NCBI GenBank assembly: GCA_947630855.1 | Contig: CANRJF010000001.1 | Coordinates: 1 to 64,000 of the forward strand | Direction of reading: 5' to 3' | Length of the DNA stretch: 64,000 nt | DNA from: an uncultured Lachnospiraceae bacterium | GTDB taxonomy: Bacteria; Bacillota; Clostridia; Lachnospirales; Lachnospiraceae | In this document: piece after piece, positions 18,853 through 30,032 of the stretch | How positions within the stretch are numbered: position 1 is the stretch's first letter | How the letters are laid out: every line of letters begins with the position of its first letter | Position numbers and translations under genes: made by a program | Notes under the pieces: model-generated | What the model was told of the DNA's origin: nothing | What the model saw: only the letters and a program-made list of their open reading frames with translations | The model's database searches: none

Positions 18853-19731
18853 TTATTTGCTCTCTGTTTCGCCGGATTGTTTTTTGTCCAAAATAACCAG
18901 CACTTCTTCAATATGTTCAAAATCTACCGCCGGTGTAATAGTTCCCGATTTTGTAAGATTATTGGAATCTACCTCTATGGTATTAATATACCCGATTAAA
19001 ATTCCCTGGAGATATTTATCGCTGATATAGGAAGTTACTACCGGGTCCCCTACTGCCACCTCGTCGTCAGAATCCTTCAGGTTATTGAATAAAACATTCT
19101 GGTTCTCATTCATCTCCTGCAAATCTCCGTGGACAATACACCTGTCAGAAGTTGTAAGCAGCATCCCGCTGATTTTACTGGTATCATCAATAATCGAACG
19201 CACCTTTGCATAATTAGGCCCTACGTCCGTGACAATTCCCACCAGGCCGCTGCCTGCAAGCACATTCATATCCACATCAACGCCGTCCTTTGTCCCTTTG
19301 TCAATGGTAAATGTGGAAAACCAGTTGCCCGCATCTTTTCCGATTACATTGGCAGCCACTTTTTCATAACTGGGATATTTCTGGTCTAACTCAAGAAGTT
19401 CCCTTAAATTATCCAGCTCATATTGTTCTAATTTTATGGTATTTAATTCTAATGTAAGGGAATCCACCTGTGAACGTAATTTCTGGTTTTCCGCCATAAC
19501 ATCCCTTAAACTTTTCAGATTGTCGGTTTTGTCAAATAACCAGCTTCCCACATGATTAATCCCCCTCTGCATGGGGACAAACACGTAACCTGCCGCCGTA
19601 TTTAAAGGGCCGCCGTACAGATTCATGGTAAGGCTGACATAAATTAAAACTCCGGCAATCAGGGTAAATCCCATAAGCAGATATTTAGCCGGAATCTTAA
19701 ATTTTGCTTTTCTTTTCATAAAACTCCTCAA
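18853..19731 (-). CDS. mreC: rod shape-determining protein MreC
   Basis: N-terminal TM, coiled coil, MreC beta domain (GSGLVGIVTDVGPNYAKVRSIIDDTSKISG). Confidence 0.93.
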   Translation of the reverse strand: MRSFMKRKAKFKIPAKYLLMGFTLIAGVLIYVSLTMNLYGGPLNTAAGYVFVPMQRGINHVGSWLFDKTDNLKSLRDVMAENQKLRSQVDSLTLELNTIKLEQYELDNLRELLELDQKYPSYEKVAANVIGKDAGNWFSTFTIDKGTKDGVDVDMNVLAGSGLVGIVTDVGPNYAKVRSIIDDTSKISGMLLTTSDRCIVHGDLQEMNENQNVLFNNLKDSDDEVAVGDPVVTSYISDKYLQGILIGYINTIEVDSNNLTKSGTITPAVDFEHIEEVLVILDKKQSGETESK

Positions 19732-20748
19732 TTATCTCAAAATTCTTGTCCTCATATTAAATGTTAAACGTTTATATTTCTCGTCAGAAACAATTTTAAT
19801 CAGTCCCCTCACCACGGATTCCTCAGGATTTTCACATGCATTCACCTGAATATTGGTAATCTGTGTAAACAGGGAATCCAGATCCTGAATCTGGGAACCT
19901 CCCCCTGTAATATAGATGCCTGCATGGATGATATCTTTTGCCACCTCCGGCGGGGTTTTCTCTAAAATCATCTTAATGGAATTGCAGATGGAATTTAAAT
20001 TATCCTTTATGGCATCATATACGGTCTGGGCATTAATTTCCAGTTCAATGGGAAGTCCGCTTACCAAATCACGCCCTACCACAATCATGCTCTCTTCCCT
20101 GCCGGGAAGGCCGGAACCTAAATTCTCTTTTAATGTTTTTGCCGTTTTCTGCCCGATTACTAGGTTGTAGGTACGCTTAATATGATTGATAATGGATTCG
20201 TCAATCCTGTTTCCCCCAAAATGCAGAAGGTCGCTAAGCACCAGCCCGCCTAAGGAAATCACGGAAATCTCCGTAGTGTCTGCCCCGATATCTACAATCA
20301 TAACGCCGGTAGGCTCATTTACATCCAATCCCAGCCCCACTGCGTCTGCGATGGGCTTTTCGCACAGCAGCACATTTTTTGGCTTTGTCTTGCTTTTGTA
20401 AAACAAATCAAAAAACGCTTTTTTCTCCACCTCCGTAATATCCGTAGGCACTGCCACAATATATTCCGCCCCATGGACTTTTCCCTTTGCATTTTTCTCC
20501 AGGAAATCAAAAATCATGGTCTGTACATTATTAAAATCTGCAATCACACCATTTACAATGGGAAACGTAACATTTATGCTCTCCGGCGCTTTCTCATACA
20601 TGGCATATGCCGCATCACCATAGGCATACATTTGATTTTTATTTACAATCGCAATGGTATTTTTTTCATTTAACACTTTCCCCGTGGATTTACAGAAAAC
20701 TTTCATGTTACAGGTTCCCAAATCAATGCCGTAAATATTATTGTTCAT
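19732..20748 (-). CDS. mreB: MreB/Mbl-like actin homologue
   Basis: YGIDLGTCNMKVF phosphate 1 motif, MIVDIGADTTEISVISLGG phosphate 2, HAGIYITGGGSQI adenosine motif. Confidence 0.9.
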   Translation of the reverse strand: MNNNIYGIDLGTCNMKVFCKSTGKVLNEKNTIAIVNKNQMYAYGDAAYAMYEKAPESINVTFPIVNGVIADFNNVQTMIFDFLEKNAKGKVHGAEYIVAVPTDITEVEKKAFFDLFYKSKTKPKNVLLCEKPIADAVGLGLDVNEPTGVMIVDIGADTTEISVISLGGLVLSDLLHFGGNRIDESIINHIKRTYNLVIGQKTAKTLKENLGSGLPGREESMIVVGRDLVSGLPIELEINAQTVYDAIKDNLNSICNSIKMILEKTPPEVAKDIIHAGIYITGGGSQIQDLDSLFTQITNIQVNACENPEESVVRGLIKIVSDEKYKRLTFNMRTRILR

Positions 20749-20768
20749 TGTTCTCCCTTTAATCTGTC

Positions 20769-21461
20769 TTAATGCAGCAGATTTTCCTCCTTAAAGCTAA
20801 AATATTTGTTATCACCGATTATGATATGGTCTGATAAATGAATTCCAATCATTTCCCCGCATTGCTCCACCCTTCTTGTCACAAGTTTATCCTGCATACT
20901 GGGCATGGGCACGCCGCTGGGATGATTGTGAAGTAAAATAATATAAACTGCCTGATTCATAAGTGCTTTTTTAAATACTTCCCTGGGAGAAATCATGGAT
21001 GCATTTACCGTCCCTATGGAAATAACTTCTTCCCCCAGCAGCACGCACTGGGAATCGAACATGCAAAGCATCAGCTTTTCCTGCTCTTCATGACGCAATG
21101 TCTCCATGTAGTAAGATGCCACGGAGGCGGCACTGTTTAAGGAAACCTGCCGGCTGTGGGTTGTCCGGCTTATGCGCTTTGTAATCTCTGCTAAGCATTT
21201 TAGTTGTATGGCTTTCACCCTGCCAATCCCCGGGATTTCCATAAGTTCTTTAAAGCTTAAGCGGTACAGGTTTAAAAGATTTTTCTCTTTCTTGTTTAAA
21301 ATCTCCTGTGCCACCTCCACAGACTTTCTGCCGGTAGTTCCGGTACGGATAATAACTGCTAATAGTTCTGCGTCAGACAGATATTCCGGGCCGTAATTTA
21401 AAAATTTCTCGTAAGGTTTTTCAGAATCTGACAATTCTTTCATTATAAAATGATGTTCCAT
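20769..21461 (-). CDS. radC: RadC-family JAB/MPN domain protein
   Basis: HNHPSGVPMPS...D metal site and MEIPGIGRVKAIQL helix-hairpin-helix. Confidence 0.94.
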   Translation of the reverse strand: MEHHFIMKELSDSEKPYEKFLNYGPEYLSDAELLAVIIRTGTTGRKSVEVAQEILNKKEKNLLNLYRLSFKELMEIPGIGRVKAIQLKCLAEITKRISRTTHSRQVSLNSAASVASYYMETLRHEEQEKLMLCMFDSQCVLLGEEVISIGTVNASMISPREVFKKALMNQAVYIILLHNHPSGVPMPSMQDKLVTRRVEQCGEMIGIHLSDHIIIGDNKYFSFKEENLLH

Positions 21462-21525
21462 ATGCTTTTCTCCCTGTGTGATTCAGGGATTATGCCAACA
21501 CATTTAAAAAGTTATTCATTTCATT

Positions 21526-22830
21526 CTAACACATTAACTCTCTATTAACAAGATTTTGCTCATAAAGTTTTTGCAATGACATTAAAATTCCCAATTTTGC
21601 ATGATACCATGTAAGCCCGCCCTGAAAATAAACGGAATAGGGAGGCTTTACGGGGCCGTCTGCACTAAGTTCAATGGAGGAACCCTGGACGAACGCCCCT
21701 GCCGCCATAATAACGTCACTGTCATATCCCGGCATTGCCCATGGTTCCGGCGTTACATAGGAATCCACAGGCGCCGCCGCCTGAATGCCCTGGCAGAAGG
21801 CAATCATCGGCTCTTTTTTATGGAATGTGACGGCTTGGATAATGTCATGGCGGCTTTCCGTGGAATTGGGAATTACGTCAAATCCCAGTGTTTCATAGAT
21901 ATTTGCCGCAAAAACGGCTCCTTTTAGTGCACTGTTTACCACGGTGGGGGCTAAAAACAGCCCCTGGTAAAAGGATTGGATTACGCCTAAGGATGCACCT
22001 ACTTCTTTTCCTAAGCCCGGGGAAGTCAGCCGGTATGATGCCTGTTTTACATACTCTTCTTTGCCTGCAATATAACCGCCGATGGGAGCAAGCCCTCCTC
22101 CCGGATTTTTAATCAGAGAGCCCACAATCAAGTCAGCCCCCGCTTCCAGAGGCTCTTTTTCTTCCACAAATTCCCCATAACAATTATCCACCATGCAGAT
22201 AACATCTTTTTTTATCCCTTTGATAAATTTTATTAATTCACCGATTTTGTCAACGGATAAGGTGGGCCTTGTGGCATATCCTTTGGAGCGCTGGATAGTC
22301 ACCATTTTTGTTTTCTCATTGATGGCGTTTTTAATTCCCTCAAAGTCAAAGTTTCCGTCCGGCAATAAATCTACCTGGCGGTAATGAATATTATATTCTG
22401 CCAGGGAGCCTTTTGAGGGGCGGATGCCGATTACCTCTTCTAAGGTATCATAAGGCTTTCCCACCGGGGATAACAATTCATCCCCGGGACGTAAATTTGA
22501 CATTAAAGCCAGGGCCAGGGCATGGGTTCCGCAGGTAATCTGGGGACGCACCAGTGCATCCTCCCCCCGGAAACATTCTGCGTACACCGCCTCTAGGGTA
22601 TCCCTGCCCAGGTCGTTGTACCCGTAGCCGTTTGCGGCATGAAAACATTCTGCGCTTACCCTGTGTTTTTGCATGGCGGCAATGACTTTCATCTGGTTTA
22701 TTTCCGCAATCTTATCAAAATAGCAAAAACGCTCCTTTAGCTTCTCTTCTATTTTGCTGCCAAATTCATAAACTTCTTTTGAAATTCCGTTTCTTTGATA
22801 TTCTTCTATTATCCTCTGATTTTCATTCAT
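21526..22830 (-). CDS. methionine gamma-lyase family / aluminium resistance-like PLP enzyme
   Basis: FHAANGYGYNDLGRDTLEAVYAECFRGEDALVRPQITCGTHALALALMSNLRPGDELL. Confidence 0.9.
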   Translation of the reverse strand: MNENQRIIEEYQRNGISKEVYEFGSKIEEKLKERFCYFDKIAEINQMKVIAAMQKHRVSAECFHAANGYGYNDLGRDTLEAVYAECFRGEDALVRPQITCGTHALALALMSNLRPGDELLSPVGKPYDTLEEVIGIRPSKGSLAEYNIHYRQVDLLPDGNFDFEGIKNAINEKTKMVTIQRSKGYATRPTLSVDKIGELIKFIKGIKKDVICMVDNCYGEFVEEKEPLEAGADLIVGSLIKNPGGGLAPIGGYIAGKEEYVKQASYRLTSPGLGKEVGASLGVIQSFYQGLFLAPTVVNSALKGAVFAANIYETLGFDVIPNSTESRHDIIQAVTFHKKEPMIAFCQGIQAAAPVDSYVTPEPWAMPGYDSDVIMAAGAFVQGSSIELSADGPVKPPYSVYFQGGLTWYHAKLGILMSLQKLYEQNLVNRELMC

Positions 22831-22856
22831 TTTTTTCCTCTTTTTGTGTTTTCTTT

Positions 22857-23816
22857 TTAAATCAGTATCTCTTTTTCTTTTAAATGGCTGATTATCGTAT
22901 CCAGTATCTTATCTTCATTATAACCAAAATCCTGCTTATTCAGCCAAATCACATTTTTTTCTCTGGCAAACCATGTAAGCTGCCTCTTTGCAAAATGCCT
23001 GGTATCCCGTTTTATGATATAAACGGCTTCCTCTAAGGTCATCTCCCCGTCCAGGTAAGCTAAAATTTCTTTGTAGCCTAATCCCTGCATGGAAACCATC
23101 CCCCGGTGGAGTCCCATGGCTTTTAGTTTTTTTACTTCCTCCAAAAGCCCCTGTTCCATCATCCTGTCCACCCGTTTGTCAATGCGCCGGTACAGCTCCT
23201 CCCGTTTGTCATTTAACACAAAGTAGGCAAAATTGTAGGGGGATTCCTTTTGACGCTCCTTACTGTTGTGGTCGGAGATTTTTTTGCCGCCGGTTTCATG
23301 GTAAAATTCCAGGGCGCGTATCACGCGTTTAACATTGTTGGGGTGAATCTTTTCCGCAGATACAGGGTCAACCTCCAAAAGCATAGTATGAAGGTATTCT
23401 CTTCCTTTTTCCCCGGCAAGTTTCTCCAGATAACACCGGTAAGCCTTATTTTCATCATCCTCCTCTGAAAAATCAATATCATACACCACAGACTGGATAT
23501 AAAAGCCTGTTCCCCCGGTTAAAATAGGAATCCGGCCTTTCCCATAGATTTCTTCCATATATTGTTTTGCATACTTTTTAAATAAAACTATATTAAATTC
23601 TTCCCGGGGGGATAACTCATCAATTAAATAATGGGGCACACCCTGCATTTCATCCTGCCGGATTTTTGCCGAACCGATATCCATATGCTTGTACACCTGC
23701 ATGGAATCCGCGGAAATCACGGCGCCGCCTGCCGCTTTTGCCAGCCGTATGGACAACTCTGTTTTTCCCACAGCGGTAGGGCCTGTTAAAATAATTAAAG
23801 GTTTTTTATTTATCAT
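22857..23816 (-). CDS. miaA: tRNA dimethylallyltransferase
   Basis: IILTGPTAVGKTELSIRLAK, ISADSMQVYKHMDIGSAKI, GGTGFYIQS; overlaps mutL as TAATG. Confidence 0.96.
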   Translation of the reverse strand: MINKKPLIILTGPTAVGKTELSIRLAKAAGGAVISADSMQVYKHMDIGSAKIRQDEMQGVPHYLIDELSPREEFNIVLFKKYAKQYMEEIYGKGRIPILTGGTGFYIQSVVYDIDFSEEDDENKAYRCYLEKLAGEKGREYLHTMLLEVDPVSAEKIHPNNVKRVIRALEFYHETGGKKISDHNSKERQKESPYNFAYFVLNDKREELYRRIDKRVDRMMEQGLLEEVKKLKAMGLHRGMVSMQGLGYKEILAYLDGEMTLEEAVYIIKRDTRHFAKRQLTWFAREKNVIWLNKQDFGYNEDKILDTIISHLKEKEILI

Positions 23817-25657
23817 TACACAATCCTTTTAAATTTTTTCTCTATTTCATATTTGCTCATGGAAATAATGGTAGGCCTTCCGTGGGGACAGAAATAGGGG
23901 TTGTCTAGCTCTAACAGTTCTGTGATAAGGGCTTTTGCTTCCTTATATGATAAGGCGTCGTTTCCTTTTACCGCCGCCTTACAGGACATGGAAGCAATTT
24001 TTTCCAGTACCGTTTCCGGTGTGCCGCATTTATGCAGTTCATTGGAATTATCTAAGATTTCCAGAAATATCTGTTTTGTATCTAAGGAAAACAGATTGTC
24101 GGGAACGCTGCACAGGGCATATTCTTTTCCCCCGAAATGCTGGGTTTCAAATCCCAAACGGCTAAGTTCCTCTTTATATTCTTTCAGTGCGGCTTCTTCT
24201 TTTGTATCTAAGGATAAAATCACCGGAGGAGATATACGCTGGGATGTATATTCCTTTTCTTTTAATGATTTTACGGTACGCTCATACAGCACTTTCTCAT
24301 GGGCGGCATGTTGGTCGATGAGAAAAAGTTTATCGTTAAATTCCACAAGCCAGTAGGTGTCAAAAACCTGTCCGATTATCCTGTGCATGTGTTTGGATTG
24401 CTCCGATAAAAACCTGCCTTCGTACTTAAGTTCTTCCTGGACATACTGGGTTTCTTCCTGCTCTTTTGGTACATACCGGGCCTGTTCCTGTTTTCTTTCA
24501 TATTTTGGCTCATAGGGGGAATCTTTTCCCACCGCCGCCCGGATTTCTTCTATTTTTTCCTGTTGCAGCCTGTTTTTTTCAAAAGGCTCCGCAGGATGCT
24601 GTTTTGGCAAAGGTACGTTTGGCTTATGTCTTTCTTTTTCCTCATCCAAAGACACATCCCGTATATGCTCCCTGTTTGTCAGGCATCCTTTGATACAGTC
24701 ATACAAAGCCTGATAAATCCCTTCATTCTGGGAAAAACGCAGCTCCATTTTTGCCGGATGCACATTCACATCTAACATCTGCCCGTCAAAGGTAAAATAC
24801 AAAACACAGAAAGGGTATTGATGCTGCATAAGAAAATTTTTGTAGGCATCTTCAATCCCCTTTGCTATTAATGAACTTTTTATATATCTCTTGTTTATAA
24901 AGTAATTTTCAAAATTTCTGTTTCCCCTGGATACCTGGGGCTTTCCGATAAAACCTGTCACAAGAAACAACGGGTTTTCCTCCCTAAGTTCCAGTAAGGA
25001 TGCGGTGATTTCCCTGCCGTAAACCTGATAAATCACATCTTTGGGGTTGGAATTGCCGGAAGTGTGAAGTTTTGGCTGGTTATTGATAATCAACTGAAAG
25101 GAAATCTCCGGGTGGGATAATGCTAACCGCTCCACCAAAGTATGGATATAACTCCCTTCTGTCTGGGGAGTCTTTAAAAATTTTCTTCTGGCAGGAGTAT
25201 TGTAAAAAAGATTGCGCACAATAAATGTAGTGCCTTCAGGGGCGCCAATCTCTTCCATGGAAATTTCTTTGGAACCTTCTATTACATAGCGGGTTCCCGT
25301 AAGATCCGGCAGTGTTTTTGTTATCAGTTCTACCTGTGCCACTGCGGCAATACTGGATAAAGCCTCTCCCCGAAATCCCAGGGTGGAAACGGATAACAAA
25401 TCTTCCACCGACTGAATTTTGCTGGTAGAATGGCGCAGAAAAGCAAGGGGCACCTGCTCTTTTTCCATGCCGCATCCGTTATCCGTAATGCGTATCATGG
25501 AAATGCCCCCCTCTTTTATTTCTATGGTAACGGCGGTAGCCCCTGCATCGATGGAATTTTCCACCAGTTCTTTTACTACGGAAGAAGGACGGTCAATCAC
25601 TTCCCCTGCCGCAATTTTATCAATGGTTTCCTGGCTTAACAGTGCAATTTTTGCCAT
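23816..25657 (-). CDS. mutL: DNA mismatch repair protein MutL
   Basis: IAAGEVIDRPSSVVKELVENSIDAG, GFRGEALSSIAAV, C-terminal CPHGRPT. Confidence 0.97.
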   Translation of the reverse strand: MAKIALLSQETIDKIAAGEVIDRPSSVVKELVENSIDAGATAVTIEIKEGGISMIRITDNGCGMEKEQVPLAFLRHSTSKIQSVEDLLSVSTLGFRGEALSSIAAVAQVELITKTLPDLTGTRYVIEGSKEISMEEIGAPEGTTFIVRNLFYNTPARRKFLKTPQTEGSYIHTLVERLALSHPEISFQLIINNQPKLHTSGNSNPKDVIYQVYGREITASLLELREENPLFLVTGFIGKPQVSRGNRNFENYFINKRYIKSSLIAKGIEDAYKNFLMQHQYPFCVLYFTFDGQMLDVNVHPAKMELRFSQNEGIYQALYDCIKGCLTNREHIRDVSLDEEKERHKPNVPLPKQHPAEPFEKNRLQQEKIEEIRAAVGKDSPYEPKYERKQEQARYVPKEQEETQYVQEELKYEGRFLSEQSKHMHRIIGQVFDTYWLVEFNDKLFLIDQHAAHEKVLYERTVKSLKEKEYTSQRISPPVILSLDTKEEAALKEYKEELSRLGFETQHFGGKEYALCSVPDNLFSLDTKQIFLEILDNSNELHKCGTPETVLEKIASMSCKAAVKGNDALSYKEAKALITELLELDNPYFCPHGRPTIISMSKYEIEKKFKRIV

Positions 25658-25672
25658 GATTCTCCCCTCTTT

Positions 25673-28336
25673 CTACCAGCGGTTTTTTATTTTATTCTGC
25701 AGTTCATATAATTTATTCATTGCCTCTATGGGTGTTAGGTTGCTGATATCCACATCCCGCAGTTCAGCAATAATCACATCATCACTTACCGTATCAAATA
25801 AAGACATCTGCTTCATGTCCACCTCGTCGGGAGCGAACTTTTTGCTTTTTATGGGAGCAGATTCCACGGATATGTTTTTGGCAATGTCAGAAATATCATT
25901 GGCGCTTAATTCCTCCACAATTGCCTTGGCCCGCTGTAATACGGATTCCGGCAGGCCGGCAAGCCTTGCCACCTGGATGCCGTAGCTCTTATCTGCCCCT
26001 CCGGGAATAATTTTCCGCAGGAAAACAATATCATCCCCTTTTTCTTTCACGGCAATACAGTAATTATTTACATTGTCCAGTTTTCCTTCCAGTTCTGTCA
26101 ATTCATGGTAATGGGTGGCAAAAAGGGTTTTTGCACCTAACAGTTTGGGATTGCTGATGTGCTCCACCACTGCCCAGGCAATGCTAAGGCCGTCAAATGT
26201 GCTGGTTCCCCTTCCGATTTCATCCAGCACAAGAAGGGAGTTGCTGGTGGCGCTGCGCAGGATATTTGCCACTTCCGTCATTTCCACCATAAATGTACTC
26301 TGGCCGCTGGCCAGGTCATCCGATGCTCCCACCCTGGTAAAAATACGGTCTACAATGCCGATATCCGCAGTATCTGCCGGGACAAAACTGCCTATCTGCG
26401 CCATAAGCACAATCAGGGCGGTCTGGCGCATATATGTGGATTTTCCAGCCATATTGGGGCCTGTAATAATAGAAATCCGATGTTTATCATTGTCCAAATA
26501 TGTGTCATTGCTGATAAACATATCTCCCGAAATCATTTTTTCCACTACCGGATGGCGGCCTTTTTTAATATCTATGGTTCCCCGCTCATTTAATTTAGGG
26601 CGGCAGTAATGATTTTGCTCCGCCACATATGCCAGAGAACAAAGCACATCTAATTTTGCCACTGCTTTGGCAGTCTTTTGGATTCTTGACACTTCCCCTG
26701 CCACTTTTTCCCTTAGAAGGGCAAAGAGTTCATATTCCAAACCTGCCAGCTTGTCTTCCGCCCCTAAAATCACGTCTTCCAGTTCCTTTAACTCCGGGGT
26801 AATGAAACGCTCTGCGTTGGCAAGTGTCTGTTTTCTGGTAAAATAATCCGGCACCAGGTTTTTAAAGGAGTTGGTAACTTCCAGATAATATCCGAAAACC
26901 TTATTATATTTTATTTTTAAATTCTTTATTCCCGTCTTTTCCCGCTCTTTTACCTCCAATTCCGCCAGCCACTGCTTCCCTTCCGTCTTTGCCTTTCTCA
27001 GTTTATCCACTTCTTCATTGCAGCCTTCTTTGATAATTCCGCCGTCGTGTACCAGTATGGGAGGCTCTTCTGCAACGGTGTCATGAATCCAGCCGTAAAT
27101 TTCTTCCAAAGTATCCATTTCCCGGAAAATATCTTTCATCTGGCATGTTTTAAAGTCTTTAAGCAGGTCTCGGATGTAGGGCAGCATATGGATGGAATTT
27201 TTAAATGCAATAAAATCCCTGGGATTGGCTGTCTGATAGGTAATTCTTGTAATCAGACGTTCCAAATCATAGATGGCGTTTAAGTATTCCCTCAGCTCTT
27301 CCCTTGTGATCGCCTGTTTGTTTAATTCTTCAATAGCATCCAGTCTGGCAGAAATTTCCTGTTTTTCCACAAGGGGCTGTTCTATATAAGAGCGAAGCAG
27401 CCTGGCTCCCATGGCTGTCTTTGTCTTATCAAGCACCCACAGCAGGGAACCCCGTTTGGATTTTTCCCGCAATGTTTCCACCAGTTCCAGATTCCGCCTG
27501 GTGGAACTGTCGATTACCATAAATTTCCCCGTGGTGTAAGGATGAATTGCAGACATGTGGGACAGGGAATTTTTCTGTGTTTCGTAAAGATATTTTAACA
27601 GGGAGCCTGCGGCAATGCTTCCGCAGGAAAAATCGGAAAGCCCCAGTCCTTCCAAGCTATGTACCTTAAAATGCTCTTTTAAAATTCCCAGTGCGGTTTC
27701 ATCTCCAAAATACCAGGATTGCAGTGAGGTAAGACAGATATTCATCCTGTTTTTTATATCTTCAATATCTACACCGCTCATATAGAAAGCTTCATTGCAT
27801 ACGATTTCAGTGGGGGCATATTTTGTGATTTCATCCAATAGTTTCCGCTCTCCGTCCACCTCCGTCACAAAATAATCTCCGGTACTTACATCGGCAATGG
27901 AAATCCCGTATTTATCCGCCATGTACACAATACACATAATATAATTGTTTTTTGTCTCGTCTAAAGCCTGGGAATCCGTGGTAGTTCCCGGGGTGACAAT
28001 GCGCACTACCTCCCGTTTCACCATGCCTTTTGCCAGCTTCGGATCTTCCACCTGCTCGCAGATTGCCACTTTATGCCCTTTTTTTACAAGGCGGTTTAAA
28101 TATCCTTCCACCGCATGGTAGGGTATACCGCACATAGGAGCCCGTTCCTCTAAACCGCAGCTTTTCCCTGTAAGTGTCAGCTCCAATTCCTTTGACACGG
28201 TAATTGCATCATCAAAAAACATTTCATAGAAATCTCCCAGACGGTAAAAAAGAATACATTCCCCATATTCCTCTTTTGTCTTTAGGTAATGCTGCATCAT
28301 AGGCGTCAGTTTGTTAAAATCTATTTTCGTATTCAT
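25673..28336 (-). CDS. mutS: DNA mismatch repair protein MutS
   Basis: N-terminal GDFYEMFFDDA, Walker A GPNMAGKSTYMRQ, LLVLDEIGRGTSTFDG. Confidence 0.97.
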   Translation of the reverse strand: MNTKIDFNKLTPMMQHYLKTKEEYGECILFYRLGDFYEMFFDDAITVSKELELTLTGKSCGLEERAPMCGIPYHAVEGYLNRLVKKGHKVAICEQVEDPKLAKGMVKREVVRIVTPGTTTDSQALDETKNNYIMCIVYMADKYGISIADVSTGDYFVTEVDGERKLLDEITKYAPTEIVCNEAFYMSGVDIEDIKNRMNICLTSLQSWYFGDETALGILKEHFKVHSLEGLGLSDFSCGSIAAGSLLKYLYETQKNSLSHMSAIHPYTTGKFMVIDSSTRRNLELVETLREKSKRGSLLWVLDKTKTAMGARLLRSYIEQPLVEKQEISARLDAIEELNKQAITREELREYLNAIYDLERLITRITYQTANPRDFIAFKNSIHMLPYIRDLLKDFKTCQMKDIFREMDTLEEIYGWIHDTVAEEPPILVHDGGIIKEGCNEEVDKLRKAKTEGKQWLAELEVKEREKTGIKNLKIKYNKVFGYYLEVTNSFKNLVPDYFTRKQTLANAERFITPELKELEDVILGAEDKLAGLEYELFALLREKVAGEVSRIQKTAKAVAKLDVLCSLAYVAEQNHYCRPKLNERGTIDIKKGRHPVVEKMISGDMFISNDTYLDNDKHRISIITGPNMAGKSTYMRQTALIVLMAQIGSFVPADTADIGIVDRIFTRVGASDDLASGQSTFMVEMTEVANILRSATSNSLLVLDEIGRGTSTFDGLSIAWAVVEHISNPKLLGAKTLFATHYHELTELEGKLDNVNNYCIAVKEKGDDIVFLRKIIPGGADKSYGIQVARLAGLPESVLQRAKAIVEELSANDISDIAKNISVESAPIKSKKFAPDEVDMKQMSLFDTVSDDVIIAELRDVDISNLTPIEAMNKLYELQNKIKNRW

Positions 28337-28400
28337 TCTTTTGTCCTTCTAAGAAAAACCATAACATATGCCTGTCCATAACCAGGCGCGGGTTGCTTTG

Positions 28401-29987
28401 TTATGGGGCGTAACGGGAAATTACTGCCTCCGCCACTTTCAGCCCGTCCATGGCGGCAGACATAATTCCTCCGGCATAACCTGCCCCTTCCCCACAGGGA
28501 TAAATCCCTTCCACCGAACTTTCAAACCATTCATTCCGGGGAATCCTTACCGGGGAAGATGTACGGCTCTCAATGCCGGAGAGGATAACATCATCCCTGT
28601 TGAAATCCCGTATTTTTCCGGAAAAACTTTCCATTCCCTCTATAAAAGAACGGCATATTTCCTCTGGCAAAAGCTGATGCAGGGGAGCAAAAGATGATTT
28701 TCCGCAGGTACAGGAAGAAAATGCCCCATAGGAAGAACTGATTTTCTTTTTCTTAAAATCACCGTATAATTGTTGGGGAATCATGCCCTGCCCCATACTG
28801 TATGCGGATTTTTCTAATTTTTCCTGAAATTTTACCCCCGATAAAGGTTCTTCCCCTTCAAAATCCTTTGGCGTAACAGATACAATAATGGCACTGTTGG
28901 CATTTCCGCTGTCTCTTTTGTAATAACTCATGCCATTCACCGCCAACTGTTTTTCACAGGATGAGGCATTTACCACATATCCCCCCGGACACATGCAAAA
29001 AGAATATACGCCTCTCCCGTTTAAAAGGTTTGCTGTCAGCTTGTAGGAGGCGGGAGGCAGTATTTTGGCTCCGCTTTTTCCATATTGGCTTATATTTATC
29101 ATATCCTGGGGATGTTCCACCCGAAAACCTACGGCAAAAGACTTTGCCGTCATGGGAATCTGCCTTTTTTTAAGCATAAAAAACGTATCCCTTGCGCTGT
29201 GTCCTATGGCAAGAATCAGGATATTGGTATCTAACCATTCCCCGTGGTTTATCTGAATTGCCCTGATTTTTCCATTTTGGATTTTTACGTCCGTCATGCA
29301 GGTGTGGAATAAAAATTTTCCTCCCATATCTTCAATTTCCCTGCGGATAGAAGGAATCACTTCTGTCAGCTTATCCGTTCCGATATGGGGCTTTGCATCA
29401 TAGGCAATTTCCTTTGGCGCCCCGTGTTTTATGAAAATTTCCAGGACTTTCCTGTTCCGTCCCACCGGGTCTTTCACCAAGGTATTTAATTTGCCGTCAG
29501 AAAAAGTACCTGCGCCCCCCTCCCCAAAGGAGACATTGGATTCCGGTTTTAAGATGCCTTCTTTCCAGAAAGAAGTTACATCTTTTGTCCTCTCTTCTAC
29601 CATGCCGCCCCGTTCTATTATAATGGGGGCATAACCCATTTTTGATAACATATAGCCGCAAAAAAGACCTGCCGGGCCGCTTCCTGCGATAATCGGCGGA
29701 ATATCTGATTTTAAGCTGCCTTTGTCTGGCAATGTATAGTTCTTGTCTTTAACCAGGGAAACCTGGGTTCCATGTATTTTCTTTAAGACTTTCTGTTCCT
29801 GCCTGGTTCTGGCATATATGGTGTAAACAAAAGACAGTTCTTCTTTTTTCCTTGCATCAATGGATTTTCGCGCAATCTCAAGGGAAAGAAGCTGTTCTTT
29901 GTCAATTTTTAATATTTTTCTGACTTTTTTCTCCAAATCTTCTTTTGTGTGTGTAATTGGAAGTTTCACTTGCTGTATCTGAATCAT
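28401..29987 (-). CDS. NAD(P)/FAD-dependent dehydrogenase (COG2509-like)
   Basis: PPIIAGSGPAGLFCGYMLSKMGY Rossmann motif, SFGEGGAGTFSDGKLNT, CPGGYVVNASS. Confidence 0.9.
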   Translation of the reverse strand: MIQIQQVKLPITHTKEDLEKKVRKILKIDKEQLLSLEIARKSIDARKKEELSFVYTIYARTRQEQKVLKKIHGTQVSLVKDKNYTLPDKGSLKSDIPPIIAGSGPAGLFCGYMLSKMGYAPIIIERGGMVEERTKDVTSFWKEGILKPESNVSFGEGGAGTFSDGKLNTLVKDPVGRNRKVLEIFIKHGAPKEIAYDAKPHIGTDKLTEVIPSIRREIEDMGGKFLFHTCMTDVKIQNGKIRAIQINHGEWLDTNILILAIGHSARDTFFMLKKRQIPMTAKSFAVGFRVEHPQDMINISQYGKSGAKILPPASYKLTANLLNGRGVYSFCMCPGGYVVNASSCEKQLAVNGMSYYKRDSGNANSAIIVSVTPKDFEGEEPLSGVKFQEKLEKSAYSMGQGMIPQQLYGDFKKKKISSSYGAFSSCTCGKSSFAPLHQLLPEEICRSFIEGMESFSGKIRDFNRDDVILSGIESRTSSPVRIPRNEWFESSVEGIYPCGEGAGYAGGIMSAAMDGLKVAEAVISRYAP

Positions 29988-30032
29988 ACATTCCTCTTTT
30001 CCGGCAGCGCCAAAACCATCCTTATCTTTACG